From positions 1 through 64,000 of the forward strand of contig CAIVZM010000056.1 in assembly GCA_903910385.1 (NCBI GenBank): DNA of 64,000 nucleotides, in the 5' to 3' direction. The position numbers and the translations under genes were made by a program. Positions 11,644 to 20,680 of the stretch are shown in pieces. The notes under the pieces are model-generated. The model had not been told where the DNA came from. It ran no database searches and saw only the letters and a program-made list of their open reading frames with translations. The first letter of the stretch is position 1, and each line of letters begins with the position of its first letter. This stretch comes from an uncultured Armatimonadota bacterium. Lineage in GTDB: Bacteria > Armatimonadota > Armatimonadia > Armatimonadales > Armatimonadaceae.

Positions 11644-13989
11644 GTGAATAGCGGCGTCTTGAAGGCATTGAGCGCCTGTAACGATATGAACATGCGAATA
11701 ATAACACGACGATTTTCCAACGGCGCCGGAGCGCTGGCATTGCTGGCGCTGGCGGCGTCCGCCGCCTCGGCGCAGGTGCGGGGATGGACGGATTGGCGCG
11801 GGCCGGAACAGACCGGAGTTTCACGCGAGACCGGACTGCCTGACAAATGGACGCTGAGCAATGGCAAGGAAAAAGGCGTCAACGATCTCTGGTCTTACCC
11901 CTTGTCCGGCGGAGGGACTCCGGTCGTCGCCAACGGTAAGGTGTACGCCTTCGGGTACTCCGGTCAGGGAGCGGATTTACAGGAAGCCCTCGTCTGTCTG
12001 GATGCCGAAACGGGCAAGAAGCGCTGGGAGCGGCGTTTCAACGATTACCTCAGTGATATCACCTATGACCGTTATGCAATCGGAAGCCCCTGTATCGACC
12101 CGGAAACGGGTAATGTGTATGTCCTGACTTCGGCGGGCGTCTTTGCCGCATTTACCGCGGATGGAAAACCGATATGGTCGCATCCGACGATGGAGGCCCT
12201 CGGTCGACTGACCTTCACCAACGGTCGTACGGGCGGCCCGGTCATCGAAAAAGACCTGGTCATTATTCGCGGTATCACTTCCAACTGGGGCGGTGAAGGC
12301 GCGGCGATGGACCGGCTTTACGCGTTCGATAAGAAAAGCGGTCAGATGGTCTGGTCGTGCAGTCCGGGTATCGCTCCGAAAGACAACTCTTTCGCCCGCC
12401 CGGTTTTTGCATACCGTAATGGCAAGCGCGTATTTTACACGGGCGCGGGCGACGGGAGCATGATCTGTGTCAATGCCCGCACGGGAGAACCCGTGTGGCG
12501 ATATCCGATTTCAGCGGGTGGCATGAACGCCTCCGTGATCCTGTACAAAGATACGGTGATCGCGATCCATGCGGATGAAAGTCTGGATTCCTCAACGGCG
12601 GGACGCATGACGTCCGTAAGAGTGAATGCCGAACCGAAACCCGCAGAAACCGGTCCTCCGATACTGGATCGGTCGGCGGAAGCCTGGCGCAATGATGAAC
12701 TGGCGGCGATTTCCAGTTCTCCTGTCCTCGTGGGAGACAGGATTTACCAGACGGTCAAAACAGGGCAACTCGACTGTATCAATGCCGCAACGGGCGAACC
12801 GATCTGGAGATACAAATTAGCCCCGGATCAACTGCATGCCTCTCCCCTTTATGCAGATGGAAAACTGTATGTCCCCATGCAAAATGGTACGTTCTTCATC
12901 GTTCGCCCGAATGATAAAGGCGTCGAGGAATTAGCGAAAGTGCAACTTGCGGGACGCTGTATCGGCGCCCCATCCGCATGGAACGGTAAGGTCTATGTCC
13001 ATTCCACGGAACGCCTGTATTGTTTCGGACGCAAGGGGAATAATCCCGGATTGCCACCGACCGTCGCTGAGGAGCCATACCCCAAGGCAGGGCCGACCGT
13101 CGCATTGCAAATTATTCCTTCGGAAGTGGCGCTGCGCCTCGGTGAAAAGGCGAAGTTTATCGTGCGCGGTATCGACTCCAACGGCTTTCCCACAGAAACG
13201 TTCGATACCGCAAAAGTCACCTGGGCAAAGTATGTTCCGCCAACCGCCCGCGTCAAGTCCGAAATGCAGGGCTCTTTCGATGCGAAGGGCGAACTCCTCG
13301 CGCAGGGGCGATCTGCAGGTGCATGGATGGGAGCGATAAACGGTATGAAAGGGACGATCCGTGGGCGCGTTCTGGCGCCGCTCCCGTATACCGAAGACTT
13401 TGAGAGTTTCGCCTTAACAGAGGCAAACCCCACCGCGCCTGATAGCAAATTCGCTTATCCGCCATTGCCCTGGATTGGGGCGCGGTTCAAGTTCGATATC
13501 GAAGATTTAGGCGGTAATAAAGTCTTCGCCAAAACGCTGGATAATATCGCTTTTCAACGTGCTACCGTCTTCTTCGGAGCGCCGGATGAGAAGAATTACA
13601 CCGTAGAGGCTGATGTAATGGCGGATGGTAGTCGTCGTAACCTCGGTACGGTTGGCGTTATCAACCAGCGTTATTACATCGTCCTGACTGGGAACGCGCA
13701 GGAACTGGAAGTCAACTCCAATCAGGAGCGTATCAAAGCGGTCACGCCGTTCAAGTGGCAACCCAAAACCTGGTATCGCTTGAAAACGCGCGTCGATGTG
13801 GCGAAAGATGGTTCCGGAGTCATTCGTGCCAAGGCATGGAAGAAGGGCGATCCGGAACCTGCCGCCTGGACTATCGAGGTTCCGCATAAGACAGCGCATC
13901 AGGAAGGCGCCCCCGGTCTGTTTGGCTTCGCGCCGCAGAGTTTATACAAGGTCTACATCGACAATATCTCGGTGACCCCGAACCAGTAG
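11644..13989 (+). CDS. Secreted PQQ-like propeller 4 with Ig-like and jelly-roll C-terminus
   Basis: At 781 residues this is the largest propeller of the cluster. A signal peptide (GALALLALAASAASA) precedes the entry motif WTDWRGPEQTGVSRETG. Propeller blades run to about residue 465. From about residue 480 an Ig-like segment (VALQIIPSEVALRLGEKAKF) follows. The last 200 residues, from EDFESFAL, resemble a concanavalin/DUF1080-type beta-jelly roll as seen in sugar-binding modules. The GTG at 11644 has AAGGA close upstream; ATGs at 11686 and 11692 are alternatives that still keep the signal peptide. It could be a surface carbohydrate-binding protein, which is an inference from the last module only. 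Confidence 0.85.
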   Translation: MNSGVLKALSACNDMNMRIITRRFSNGAGALALLALAASAASAQVRGWTDWRGPEQTGVSRETGLPDKWTLSNGKEKGVNDLWSYPLSGGGTPVVANGKVYAFGYSGQGADLQEALVCLDAETGKKRWERRFNDYLSDITYDRYAIGSPCIDPETGNVYVLTSAGVFAAFTADGKPIWSHPTMEALGRLTFTNGRTGGPVIEKDLVIIRGITSNWGGEGAAMDRLYAFDKKSGQMVWSCSPGIAPKDNSFARPVFAYRNGKRVFYTGAGDGSMICVNARTGEPVWRYPISAGGMNASVILYKDTVIAIHADESLDSSTAGRMTSVRVNAEPKPAETGPPILDRSAEAWRNDELAAISSSPVLVGDRIYQTVKTGQLDCINAATGEPIWRYKLAPDQLHASPLYADGKLYVPMQNGTFFIVRPNDKGVEELAKVQLAGRCIGAPSAWNGKVYVHSTERLYCFGRKGNNPGLPPTVAEEPYPKAGPTVALQIIPSEVALRLGEKAKFIVRGIDSNGFPTETFDTAKVTWAKYVPPTARVKSEMQGSFDAKGELLAQGRSAGAWMGAINGMKGTIRGRVLAPLPYTEDFESFALTEANPTAPDSKFAYPPLPWIGARFKFDIEDLGGNKVFAKTLDNIAFQRATVFFGAPDEKNYTVEADVMADGSRRNLGTVGVINQRYYIVLTGNAQELEVNSNQERIKAVTPFKWQPKTWYRLKTRVDVAKDGSGVIRAKAWKKGDPEPAAWTIEVPHKTAHQEGAPGLFGFAPQSLYKVYIDNISVTPNQ

Positions 13990-14086
13990 CGCAACGGGAA
14001 AGCCAAACATGAAATTTGCGCCTCTGGAGAGCGCCTTGCGCTCCCGGAGGACATTCAATAATGTAATCGTAGCCGCATCGAAATAG

Positions 14087-15802
14087 ATGAGAACAACCAT
14101 GAACCGAAAATATATAGCGTTCTGCGCCGTGATTGCGGCGGGCGTTTCTGCCGCGCCGGTAATCAGCCATGCGGCGGATTGGCCGTTCTGGGGGCGTTCG
14201 GCTTCCCGGAATATGGTCAGCGAAGAAAAAAATACGCCCGCCACATGGGAGGCTGGAAGATACAAATCGGGTAGCGAAGAAATTGACATGGCGACGACAA
14301 AAAACGTCAAATGGATCGCCAAGTTAGGCTCGCAGTCCTACGGGAACCCGACCATCGCCGGGGGCAAAATCTTCATCGGGACGAATAACGAGTCACCCCG
14401 TGACCCCCTCTATAAAGGCGACCGCGCTGTACTGCTCTGCCTTGACGAAAAAACGGGAAAGATGCTCTGGCAACTTCCGATCCCCAAATTAGGGACCGGT
14501 AAGGTCAGCGATTGGGAGTTTCTGGGGCTTTGCTCCTCACCTGCGGTCGAAGGCGACCGAGTTTATATCGTCACCAACCGCAATGAAGTTATGTGCCTCG
14601 ATGTCAACGGGCAGGCGAACGGGAACGATGGCGATTTCAAGGACGAAGCGAAGTACCTGACCGATAAAGGACAGAAACCGCAGGTATTAAAGCCCACGGA
14701 CGCCGATATCATCTGGAAATTCGATATGCGTGAAGAACTCGGCGTCTTCCCACACAATATTACCAACTGCGCCCCGCTGATTATCGGCAATAAGATTGTG
14801 GTCACCACATCCAACGGGGTCGACTGGACCCACACCAATATGCCCAATCCGAAAGCTCCGGCGTTGTGTATGCTGGATAAGAATACGGGCAAATACCTCG
14901 GGGAGGAAGCGTCCGGCGTTTCCTCGCGCACCCTGCACTCGAACTGGTCTTCCCCGGCGGGCGGAAAAGTCGGTGACAGAGATGTCATTCTATTCGGCGG
15001 CGGCGATGGTTTCCTCTATGGTCTCGATACCGCAACCGACGATAAAGACGGCGTCAATGTCCTTAAAGAACTCTGGAAGATCGATGCCAACCCGGCGGAT
15101 CGTCGCATGAAAGATGGCAAGCCGCTCAAGTACGCTACCTATGCAGGCCCCAGCGAAGTTATTGCGACCCCGGTCTATTACAACAATCGCGTTTATGTGC
15201 CTATCGGACAGGACCCGGAGCATGGCGAAGGATTGGGTAACTTCATCTGCATCGACGTCGCCACGGGCAAGAAGGTGTGGAATAACGACACGCTCCATCG
15301 ATCCCTTTCCACTCCGGCGATTGCCGACGGTCTGATCTATGTCTCGGACTTCAGCGGCTTTATCCATTGTCTGGATGCGGAGACGGGAAAAACCGTCTGG
15401 AAATTCGATACCCGAAGCCATATCTGGGGATCGCCGCTACTGGCGGATGGCAAAGTCTATGTCGGAACCGAAGATGGTGACCTGATTATGATAGCGGCAG
15501 GACGCACCATGAAAGAACTCGGTCGCGTCGATATGCGTTCGCCTGTGTATGCATCCCCCGTCATCACCAACGGGACCCTGTATATCGCTACCCCGACGCA
15601 TCTCTATGCCATCGGCGGTTCCGCCGTCGCCTCCGCATCTCCTGCCGCATCGCCTGCTAAAAAAGCGCAGAAGCAGGAATCTGTAGCCCAGATCGAGGCG
15701 CGGATGGCGGAGAACGCCCGGAAATTGCGTCAAGCGCATGATGTGCTGGTCTCGTGTAAGGCGCACGGGATATCAGAATACCGCCCTATCGCACAGCGGT
15801 AA
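14087..15802 (+). CDS. Secreted PQQ-like beta-propeller protein 5
   Basis: A 571-residue exported propeller: signal peptide IAFCAVIAAGVSAAPVISHA, then the altered entry motif ADWPFWGRSASRN. Blades include CLDEKTGKMLWQLP, CIDVATGKKVWNND and CLDAETGKTVWKFD. It is longer than proteins 2 and 3 because of inserts around residues 180-300, among them DWTHTNMPNPKAP. The C-terminus ends in an Ala/Pro/Ser linker and a short helical, charged tail (about residues 525-571). The overall length approaches that of quinoprotein alcohol dehydrogenases, so of all propellers here it is the one most worth testing for cofactor binding; I do not see the vicinal-cysteine pair of those enzymes. ATG 14099 is an alternative start. 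Confidence 0.86.
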   Translation: MRTTMNRKYIAFCAVIAAGVSAAPVISHAADWPFWGRSASRNMVSEEKNTPATWEAGRYKSGSEEIDMATTKNVKWIAKLGSQSYGNPTIAGGKIFIGTNNESPRDPLYKGDRAVLLCLDEKTGKMLWQLPIPKLGTGKVSDWEFLGLCSSPAVEGDRVYIVTNRNEVMCLDVNGQANGNDGDFKDEAKYLTDKGQKPQVLKPTDADIIWKFDMREELGVFPHNITNCAPLIIGNKIVVTTSNGVDWTHTNMPNPKAPALCMLDKNTGKYLGEEASGVSSRTLHSNWSSPAGGKVGDRDVILFGGGDGFLYGLDTATDDKDGVNVLKELWKIDANPADRRMKDGKPLKYATYAGPSEVIATPVYYNNRVYVPIGQDPEHGEGLGNFICIDVATGKKVWNNDTLHRSLSTPAIADGLIYVSDFSGFIHCLDAETGKTVWKFDTRSHIWGSPLLADGKVYVGTEDGDLIMIAAGRTMKELGRVDMRSPVYASPVITNGTLYIATPTHLYAIGGSAVASASPAASPAKKAQKQESVAQIEARMAENARKLRQAHDVLVSCKAHGISEYRPIAQR

Positions 15803-15830
15803 AGCGACGCTTACTGTGCTGAGGACTCTC

Positions 15831-15850
15831 CCCCTCGATCAATCGAGGGG
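15831..15850. repeat. Short inverted repeat before the DUF3311 gene
   Basis: CCCCTCGA, a 4-nt loop, then TCGAGGGG form an 8-bp perfect hairpin 42 nt before the DUF3311 start. No T-tract follows, so it is not a strong terminator. It might tune expression between propeller 5 and the transporter pair. Confidence 0.35.
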
Positions 15851-15891
15851 AAGAGCCACGGCGGAACCAAAGAAATTTGAAGGACTATCGC

Positions 15892-16176
15892 GTGAAATAT
15901 CTGATCGCCCTGTGGGTCGTTCTTGTCATCGCCTTACACCAGGACTTCTGGAACTGGACTAATAAAGCTCTCGTGTTCGGTTTCCTGCCTATCGGGCTCG
16001 CCTACCATGCGTGTTACTCGCTGGTAGCGTCCCTGACGATGTGGATGCTGGTAAGTTACCTGTGGCCTTCGGAGTTAGAGGATGGTGAAGGCTCCCACGA
16101 AGGGAAAAGCGGCGGAACCCTGTCTGTGAAGCCAGTTCCGGTCACATCCGCGCCGGGGGAGGGTAACCGACTATGA
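15892..16176 (+). CDS. DUF3311 small membrane protein (transporter partner)
   Basis: A 94-residue inner-membrane protein with two hydrophobic segments (YLIALWVVLVIALHQ and the LVASLTMWMLVSYLW region) joined by the conserved DFWNW / FGFLPIGLAYHACY stretch typical of DUF3311. Such proteins are commonly encoded directly before sodium:solute symporters, and here the gene overlaps the symporter start by 4 nt (ATGA). GTG 15892 is chosen because AAGGA lies 7 nt upstream; a TTG at 15877 is possible. The charged C-terminal tail is poorly conserved. It is likely an accessory or small subunit of the symporter. Confidence 0.82.
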   Translation: MKYLIALWVVLVIALHQDFWNWTNKALVFGFLPIGLAYHACYSLVASLTMWMLVSYLWPSELEDGEGSHEGKSGGTLSVKPVPVTSAPGEGNRL

Positions 16177-17807
16177 TTCCCGCAACAATCGTCTTTATCT
16201 ATCTGGCAATTGTCCTTTATATCGGTATTTTCGCTTTCCGGCGCGGAAGCAAGACGGGAGAGGATTTCTTCCTTGCCTCTCGCTCCCTGGGACCGGCGGT
16301 CTTTCTGCTGTCGCTATTTGGCACCAACATGACAGCGGTCGCTATTCTGGGAAGTTCGGGGTTTGCGTACCAACGCGGTATCGGCGTGTATGGTCTGATG
16401 GCGTCGTCATCTGGTGTGATTATTCCGCTCACGCTCTTTTTCATCGGCACGCGATTATGGGCGCTCGGTAAGAAGCACGGCCATATCACGCAGGTGCAGT
16501 ATCTTCGTGATCGCTGGGAGATGCAGGGTATCGGGACGTTCATTTTCGCCCTGACCGCTGTGATGCTCATACCGTACATCATTATCGGGGTCATGGGCGG
16601 CGGCACCACTCTGGAGACCATCAGCGGCGGACAGGTTCCCTATGCAGTGGGCGGCGGAATTGTAGCAGTCGTAGTCGCCTCCTATGTCTTTTTCGGAGGG
16701 ATGCGTGGAACCGCATGGGTGAACGCCTTCCAGACCATTCTCTTCCTGTGTTTCGGCGCGATTGCGTTTACCCTGATTGCGCGAAGCCTTGGCGGACTCG
16801 ATGTGACGATGCAACAGTTAGCGTCCAGTCCCAAAACGGCGCCGCTGTTGAGTCGCGAACGGATTCCCACCCCGGAATTCTTCTCCTATATGTTCATTCC
16901 GTTATCGTCTATCATGTTCCCCCATATCGCGATCATGTGTCTGACGGCGGAAAAAATCGGGCATTTCAAAAAGACCATTATCTTTTACCCGATCTGTATT
17001 ATGCTCATCTGGTTGCCATCGGTTTATCTGGGAGTCGTCGCCGCTTCGCAATATCCCAATCTGACGCCGGGACAGGCGAATGATGTCATTATTCGCCTGC
17101 TGACGGACAAGACCAGTGTCGTAGTCGCCGGTATTCTGGGCGCGGGCATTATGGCGTGCGTTATGGCGTCCGACAGTCAGATTCTGGCGCTCTCCACCAT
17201 GTTTACGGAAGACTTGTTCGCTTACTATGGCGGTCGGAAAAAGTTCGGTCCGGGAGCGGAAGTCTGGGCGGGTCGCGCTTTTATCGTCCTAATCGGCGTC
17301 GTTTCTTATCTGATTGCGCTGGAACTCAAGGACAAGGCGAACATCTTTGACCTTGCCGTGCGATTCGCCTTCTCTGGATTCGCGGCGCTGTCTCCCATTA
17401 TGCTCGCCGCGTTGTTCTGGAAGCGAAGCACGAAATGGGGAGCGTTAGCGGCGGCGGGTTGGGTGCTGTTTTCCGTTCTGGGAAACTGGTACCTCACCGC
17501 AATCAGCGATTCTATCGCGCCCAAACCGCCTGCGGCGGCGAAACCCGCCGTTGTGGGAGAACCCGCTAACCCTGCCGCTCCTCCGGCAGTGGGTCGTCCG
17601 CCTAAACCCGCGCCTCCCGTGCAGATTTACCCGGCGCTCGGCAATATGTTCTTGCGCGGCCCGACCAACGTCACCGTGTACGGCTTCCTGCCCGTCATGC
17701 CGATGGTATTGATTTCCGGTCTGCTCATGTGGCTGGTTTCGCTGGCGACCCCGCCGCCTTCACAGGCGACCATTGATAAATACTTCCCTCCTCGAAATAA
17801 GAGGTGA
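16173..17807 (+). CDS. Sodium:solute symporter (SSS family)
   Basis: A 544-residue polytopic inner-membrane transporter. The N-terminal TM helix is followed by FFLASRSLGPAVFLLSLFGTNM, the SSS sodium-site region, and FVFFGGMRGTAWVNAFQ-type sequence in the middle. About a dozen further hydrophobic segments follow. It should take up a small organic solute, often a carboxylate, together with sodium. An unusual Ala/Pro-rich loop (residues about 450-490) separates the last two membrane segments. It is translationally coupled to the DUF3311 gene. Its position just before acid-activating and reducing enzymes suggests the imported compound is their substrate; this is an inference. Confidence 0.9.
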   Translation: MIPATIVFIYLAIVLYIGIFAFRRGSKTGEDFFLASRSLGPAVFLLSLFGTNMTAVAILGSSGFAYQRGIGVYGLMASSSGVIIPLTLFFIGTRLWALGKKHGHITQVQYLRDRWEMQGIGTFIFALTAVMLIPYIIIGVMGGGTTLETISGGQVPYAVGGGIVAVVVASYVFFGGMRGTAWVNAFQTILFLCFGAIAFTLIARSLGGLDVTMQQLASSPKTAPLLSRERIPTPEFFSYMFIPLSSIMFPHIAIMCLTAEKIGHFKKTIIFYPICIMLIWLPSVYLGVVAASQYPNLTPGQANDVIIRLLTDKTSVVVAGILGAGIMACVMASDSQILALSTMFTEDLFAYYGGRKKFGPGAEVWAGRAFIVLIGVVSYLIALELKDKANIFDLAVRFAFSGFAALSPIMLAALFWKRSTKWGALAAAGWVLFSVLGNWYLTAISDSIAPKPPAAAKPAVVGEPANPAAPPAVGRPPKPAPPVQIYPALGNMFLRGPTNVTVYGFLPVMPMVLISGLLMWLVSLATPPPSQATIDKYFPPRNKR

Positions 17808-17810
17808 AAT

Positions 17811-17996
17811 ATGGCGTTGCGATCTTCCGCCTGTGTTCTTATTCTGGTGGCGGCATCAATCGGCGCCACCGCTCAAGCTGACCGGGTGGATGATGTCGCT
17901 TGCCTTGAACTCATGCGTCAGAACATACCTGACCAATCGCGTCAGCTATCGGGAGTAAGCTGTAATAATTTTTGCGTCCCTCGCCGGGGAAGATAA
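17811..17996 (+). pseudogene. Remnant of a secreted serine hydrolase (beta-lactamase family)
   Basis: A 61-codon frame with a good ribosome site (GAGGTGA) and signal peptide (ACVLILVAASIGATAQA). After the cleavage site, RVDDVACLELMRQNIP resembles the beginning of class C beta-lactamase-like hydrolases ('kvDdfvraeMkrqnIPGlSlaVv'). The resemblance fades at the place where the conserved GlSlAVv strand should be, and the frame stops soon after. There is no SxxK motif. It looks like a gene cut short by deletion, leaving only the export signal and first helix. A functional small secreted peptide cannot be excluded. It starts 3 nt after the symporter stop. Confidence 0.5.
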
Positions 17997-18060
17997 GATT
18001 GCCTGTTTCGGCGTGCGACCTGAATAAGCATCGGTGAATCAGAAATTAGTTAGGACTGTA

Positions 18061-19152
18061 ATGAAAAACGAAGTGACAGAGGAAGCGGTATCGCAAGCCA
18101 CAACCGCTTTGGACGCCCATGTACGTGAGATTATTGCGTGGCATTTTTCGCCCGAGACAGGTTCACCGTTCTGGCTGGATTGGGCGAAGACCGCTGATTT
18201 CGATCCGTTGACCGAAGTGAAATCCTTTGCGGATATTCGGAAATTTCCGCACTTTCAGGATGAATGGCTACGCGACGAGCAAAACGAGCGCTGGATTCCG
18301 AAGGCTTATACCGGAAGGCCGTTTATTGTCTTCGAGACCGGCGGCACGACCGGAATGCCCAAGCAACGTATCGGGTGGGAAGACCATCTGCGGGACTATG
18401 AGGAGTTTTCTGAGTATCTGGATGCGGAATTCCCCGGCTCCTTTCCCAGAGGCGCGAACTGGCTGATGCTGGGGCCGACCGGGCCGCGCCGTTTGCGTCT
18501 TTCCATCGAACATCTGGCGCATGTCCGGGGCGGTTCCTGTTACCATGTCGACCTCGATCCCCGCTGGGTGAAACGCCTGATCGCGGAAAAGGATTTCGAG
18601 ACCGCCAAACGCTACAAGAAGCATGTGGTCGAACAGGGCGCGACCATCCTCAAGAACCGCAAAGTAGGATGTATCTTCACCACTCCCCTGTTGCTGGAAG
18701 CGCTGGATGAATTTGTTACCGTGCCAGATGCTGGGGTCAAAGGAGTCTTCTGCGGCGGGACACAAATGACCCCGCAGACCGTCCGTTTCCTGAGCGAGGA
18801 AGTCCTCGATAACCGGGCGGCGTTCGTACCGACCTACGGCAATACGCTGATGGGACTTGCCTGTTCACGCCCGCTGACCCCGGAGGACAAGTACAGCATC
18901 ACCTACCATGCCCCCCAGCCCCGCGCCGCCCTGCGCGTCGTCAACCCGAACGATACGACTGAGACGGTAGGCTACGGCGAATGGGGACGCGTCGAACTGA
19001 CGACATTGACAAAAGAATTCTTTATGCCGCGCTTTCTGGAACGTGACGAGGCAATCCGCCGAGAACCGTTCGGACGCTTCGCATGGGACGGCGTCGGCGA
19101 AGTGCGACCTTTTGGCGCACTGGAAACTAAAGCGATTGAAGGCGTTTATTGA
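18061..19152 (+). CDS. LuxE/PaaK-like acyl-activating enzyme
   Basis: A 363-residue adenylate-forming enzyme. The ATP/AMP loop FETGGTTGMPKQR lies at about residues 90-105. Downstream are LMLGPTGPRR, FCGGTQMTPQT (expected in LuxE/PaaK-type proteins near the substrate site), the PTYGNTLMGLAC adenine-binding segment and a C-terminal GRFAWDGVGEVR element like the hinge 'GRtdD'. The length fits LuxE acyl-protein synthetases better than full ANL ligases, as there is no large C-terminal lid domain. It should activate a carboxylic acid to acyl-AMP. ATG 18061 has TAGGA 5 nt upstream; GTG 18034 is an alternative. The partner reductase follows after 60 nt. Confidence 0.72.
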   Translation: MKNEVTEEAVSQATTALDAHVREIIAWHFSPETGSPFWLDWAKTADFDPLTEVKSFADIRKFPHFQDEWLRDEQNERWIPKAYTGRPFIVFETGGTTGMPKQRIGWEDHLRDYEEFSEYLDAEFPGSFPRGANWLMLGPTGPRRLRLSIEHLAHVRGGSCYHVDLDPRWVKRLIAEKDFETAKRYKKHVVEQGATILKNRKVGCIFTTPLLLEALDEFVTVPDAGVKGVFCGGTQMTPQTVRFLSEEVLDNRAAFVPTYGNTLMGLACSRPLTPEDKYSITYHAPQPRAALRVVNPNDTTETVGYGEWGRVELTTLTKEFFMPRFLERDEAIRREPFGRFAWDGVGEVRPFGALETKAIEGVY

Positions 19153-19212
19153 ACGCCCTCAGACTAGACAGGCTTCCCGTTCTACATAGATAGAACTTAG
19201 AGAGTCAGGAAA

Positions 19213-20643
19213 ATGGCTATTCAGATACCTATACTTCGGCGTGGAACGCCGTATGACAGCATCGATAAAAATCCGGTCAAGAGCGTTCGGACAGGTGAAT
19301 TGGTCGCAGAGGTCAGTCAGGCGAACGCGGCGATGATCCGCCGTGATATGCGGAAGACGTCGCGAGCGGAGTTGCGAGCGGTTCCCACCTCCCGACTTCT
19401 GGAAATTTCCGCTGAAGCGGGAAAATTGTTTATGAATGAGACGTTGCCACTCGCCAACGGGCAAACGCAAACGCCGCAGGAATATATCGATATACTTTCG
19501 GAAACCTCCGGACTGCCCCATTCGCTGGTCAGGCGGAATATGGGCAAGATTTATCAGGTCTTCGCTGAGATGCCGACCATTCTCAAAGGGTTGACACGCG
19601 GCATGGATCTGTCCGTGATCGATAACGGGAGCGGCGAACAGGCGGGCGTCCCGGTCAGTTTCTTTGCGGTGACGGACGCTCTGGGTGTCGTGTTGCCGTC
19701 CAATTCCCCCGGCGTGAACTCACTATGGATGCCTGCTATCGCCTTGCAGGTTCCGGTCGTGCTGAAACCGGGCAAAGATGAACCCTGGTCGCCGTGGCGT
19801 ATCGTGCAGGCGTTCATTGCGGCGGGTTGCCCCCCGGAAGCGTTCTCGTTCTACCCCACCGACCACGAAGGCAGCGCCGCCATTATGGATGTGTGCAGTC
19901 GCGCCCTGATTTTCGGCGACCAGTCCACGGTCGAGCGCTATGCCTCGAACCCGGCGGTGCAGGCGCACGGCCCTGGGTGGAGCAAAGTCATTATCGGCGA
20001 GGATTGCATCGAGGAATGGCCTGAGTATGTCGATATTATCGCCGCATCTATTGCCGAGAATGGGGGGCGTTCCTGTATCAACGCGTCCGCTGTGGTCGTT
20101 CCACGATACGCCGATCAAATCGCGGATGCGGTAGCGAAGAAGTTAGCGGAAATAACGCCCCGCGCCGCCACCGATCCGGACGCGATCCTCTCCGGGTTCG
20201 CCAACCCGGCAATGGCGGAACGTATGAACTCCGCTGTTTCAGAAGGTCTGAAAACCCCCGGCGCGGAGGAAGTCACCGCGAAATACCGCCCCGCCGGAAT
20301 CAGCGACCGTCTGACCCATAGGGATGGCTCCACCTATCTGCTCCCGACCCTTGTCCACTGCGCGAATTTTGACCATCCGCTGGCGAATCGGGAATTTATG
20401 TTCCCCTACGCTTCCATCGTCGAAGTTCCGCAGGCGGAAATGGCAGGGAAAATGGGCTATTCGCTGGTGGTTACCGCCATTACCCGCGACGAAAAATTCC
20501 TGCGTGATTTGATGGCTTCGTCCCATGTGGAGCGCCTGAACATCGGACCGCTTCCCACCACCCGTGTGCAATGGGACCAGCCCCATGAGGGTAACCTTTT
20601 CGAATTCCTGTATCGACGACGATCCATTCAATGGGCGAAATAA
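19213..20643 (+). CDS. Aldehyde dehydrogenase-fold acyl reductase (LuxC-like)
   Basis: A 476-residue NAD(P)-dependent enzyme of the aldehyde dehydrogenase fold. The catalytic cysteine is Cys288 in ENGGRSCINAS. The nucleotide-binding part shows VVLPSNSPGVNSLWMPAIAL and PVVLKPGKDEPWSP. The absence of a clear general-base Glu motif ('ELGGK') and the divergent N-terminal half point to LuxC-like acyl-CoA/acyl-enzyme reductases rather than aldehyde oxidisers. Together with the upstream acyl-activating enzyme it would convert an acid to an aldehyde. Both enzymes are cytoplasmic. The direction and substrate are inferred from the neighbourhood, not from specificity residues. Confidence 0.75.
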   Translation: MAIQIPILRRGTPYDSIDKNPVKSVRTGELVAEVSQANAAMIRRDMRKTSRAELRAVPTSRLLEISAEAGKLFMNETLPLANGQTQTPQEYIDILSETSGLPHSLVRRNMGKIYQVFAEMPTILKGLTRGMDLSVIDNGSGEQAGVPVSFFAVTDALGVVLPSNSPGVNSLWMPAIALQVPVVLKPGKDEPWSPWRIVQAFIAAGCPPEAFSFYPTDHEGSAAIMDVCSRALIFGDQSTVERYASNPAVQAHGPGWSKVIIGEDCIEEWPEYVDIIAASIAENGGRSCINASAVVVPRYADQIADAVAKKLAEITPRAATDPDAILSGFANPAMAERMNSAVSEGLKTPGAEEVTAKYRPAGISDRLTHRDGSTYLLPTLVHCANFDHPLANREFMFPYASIVEVPQAEMAGKMGYSLVVTAITRDEKFLRDLMASSHVERLNIGPLPTTRVQWDQPHEGNLFEFLYRRRSIQWAK

Positions 20644-20680
20644 ATCGCCCGGACAGATTTCAGGTTAAAGGACAATACTA

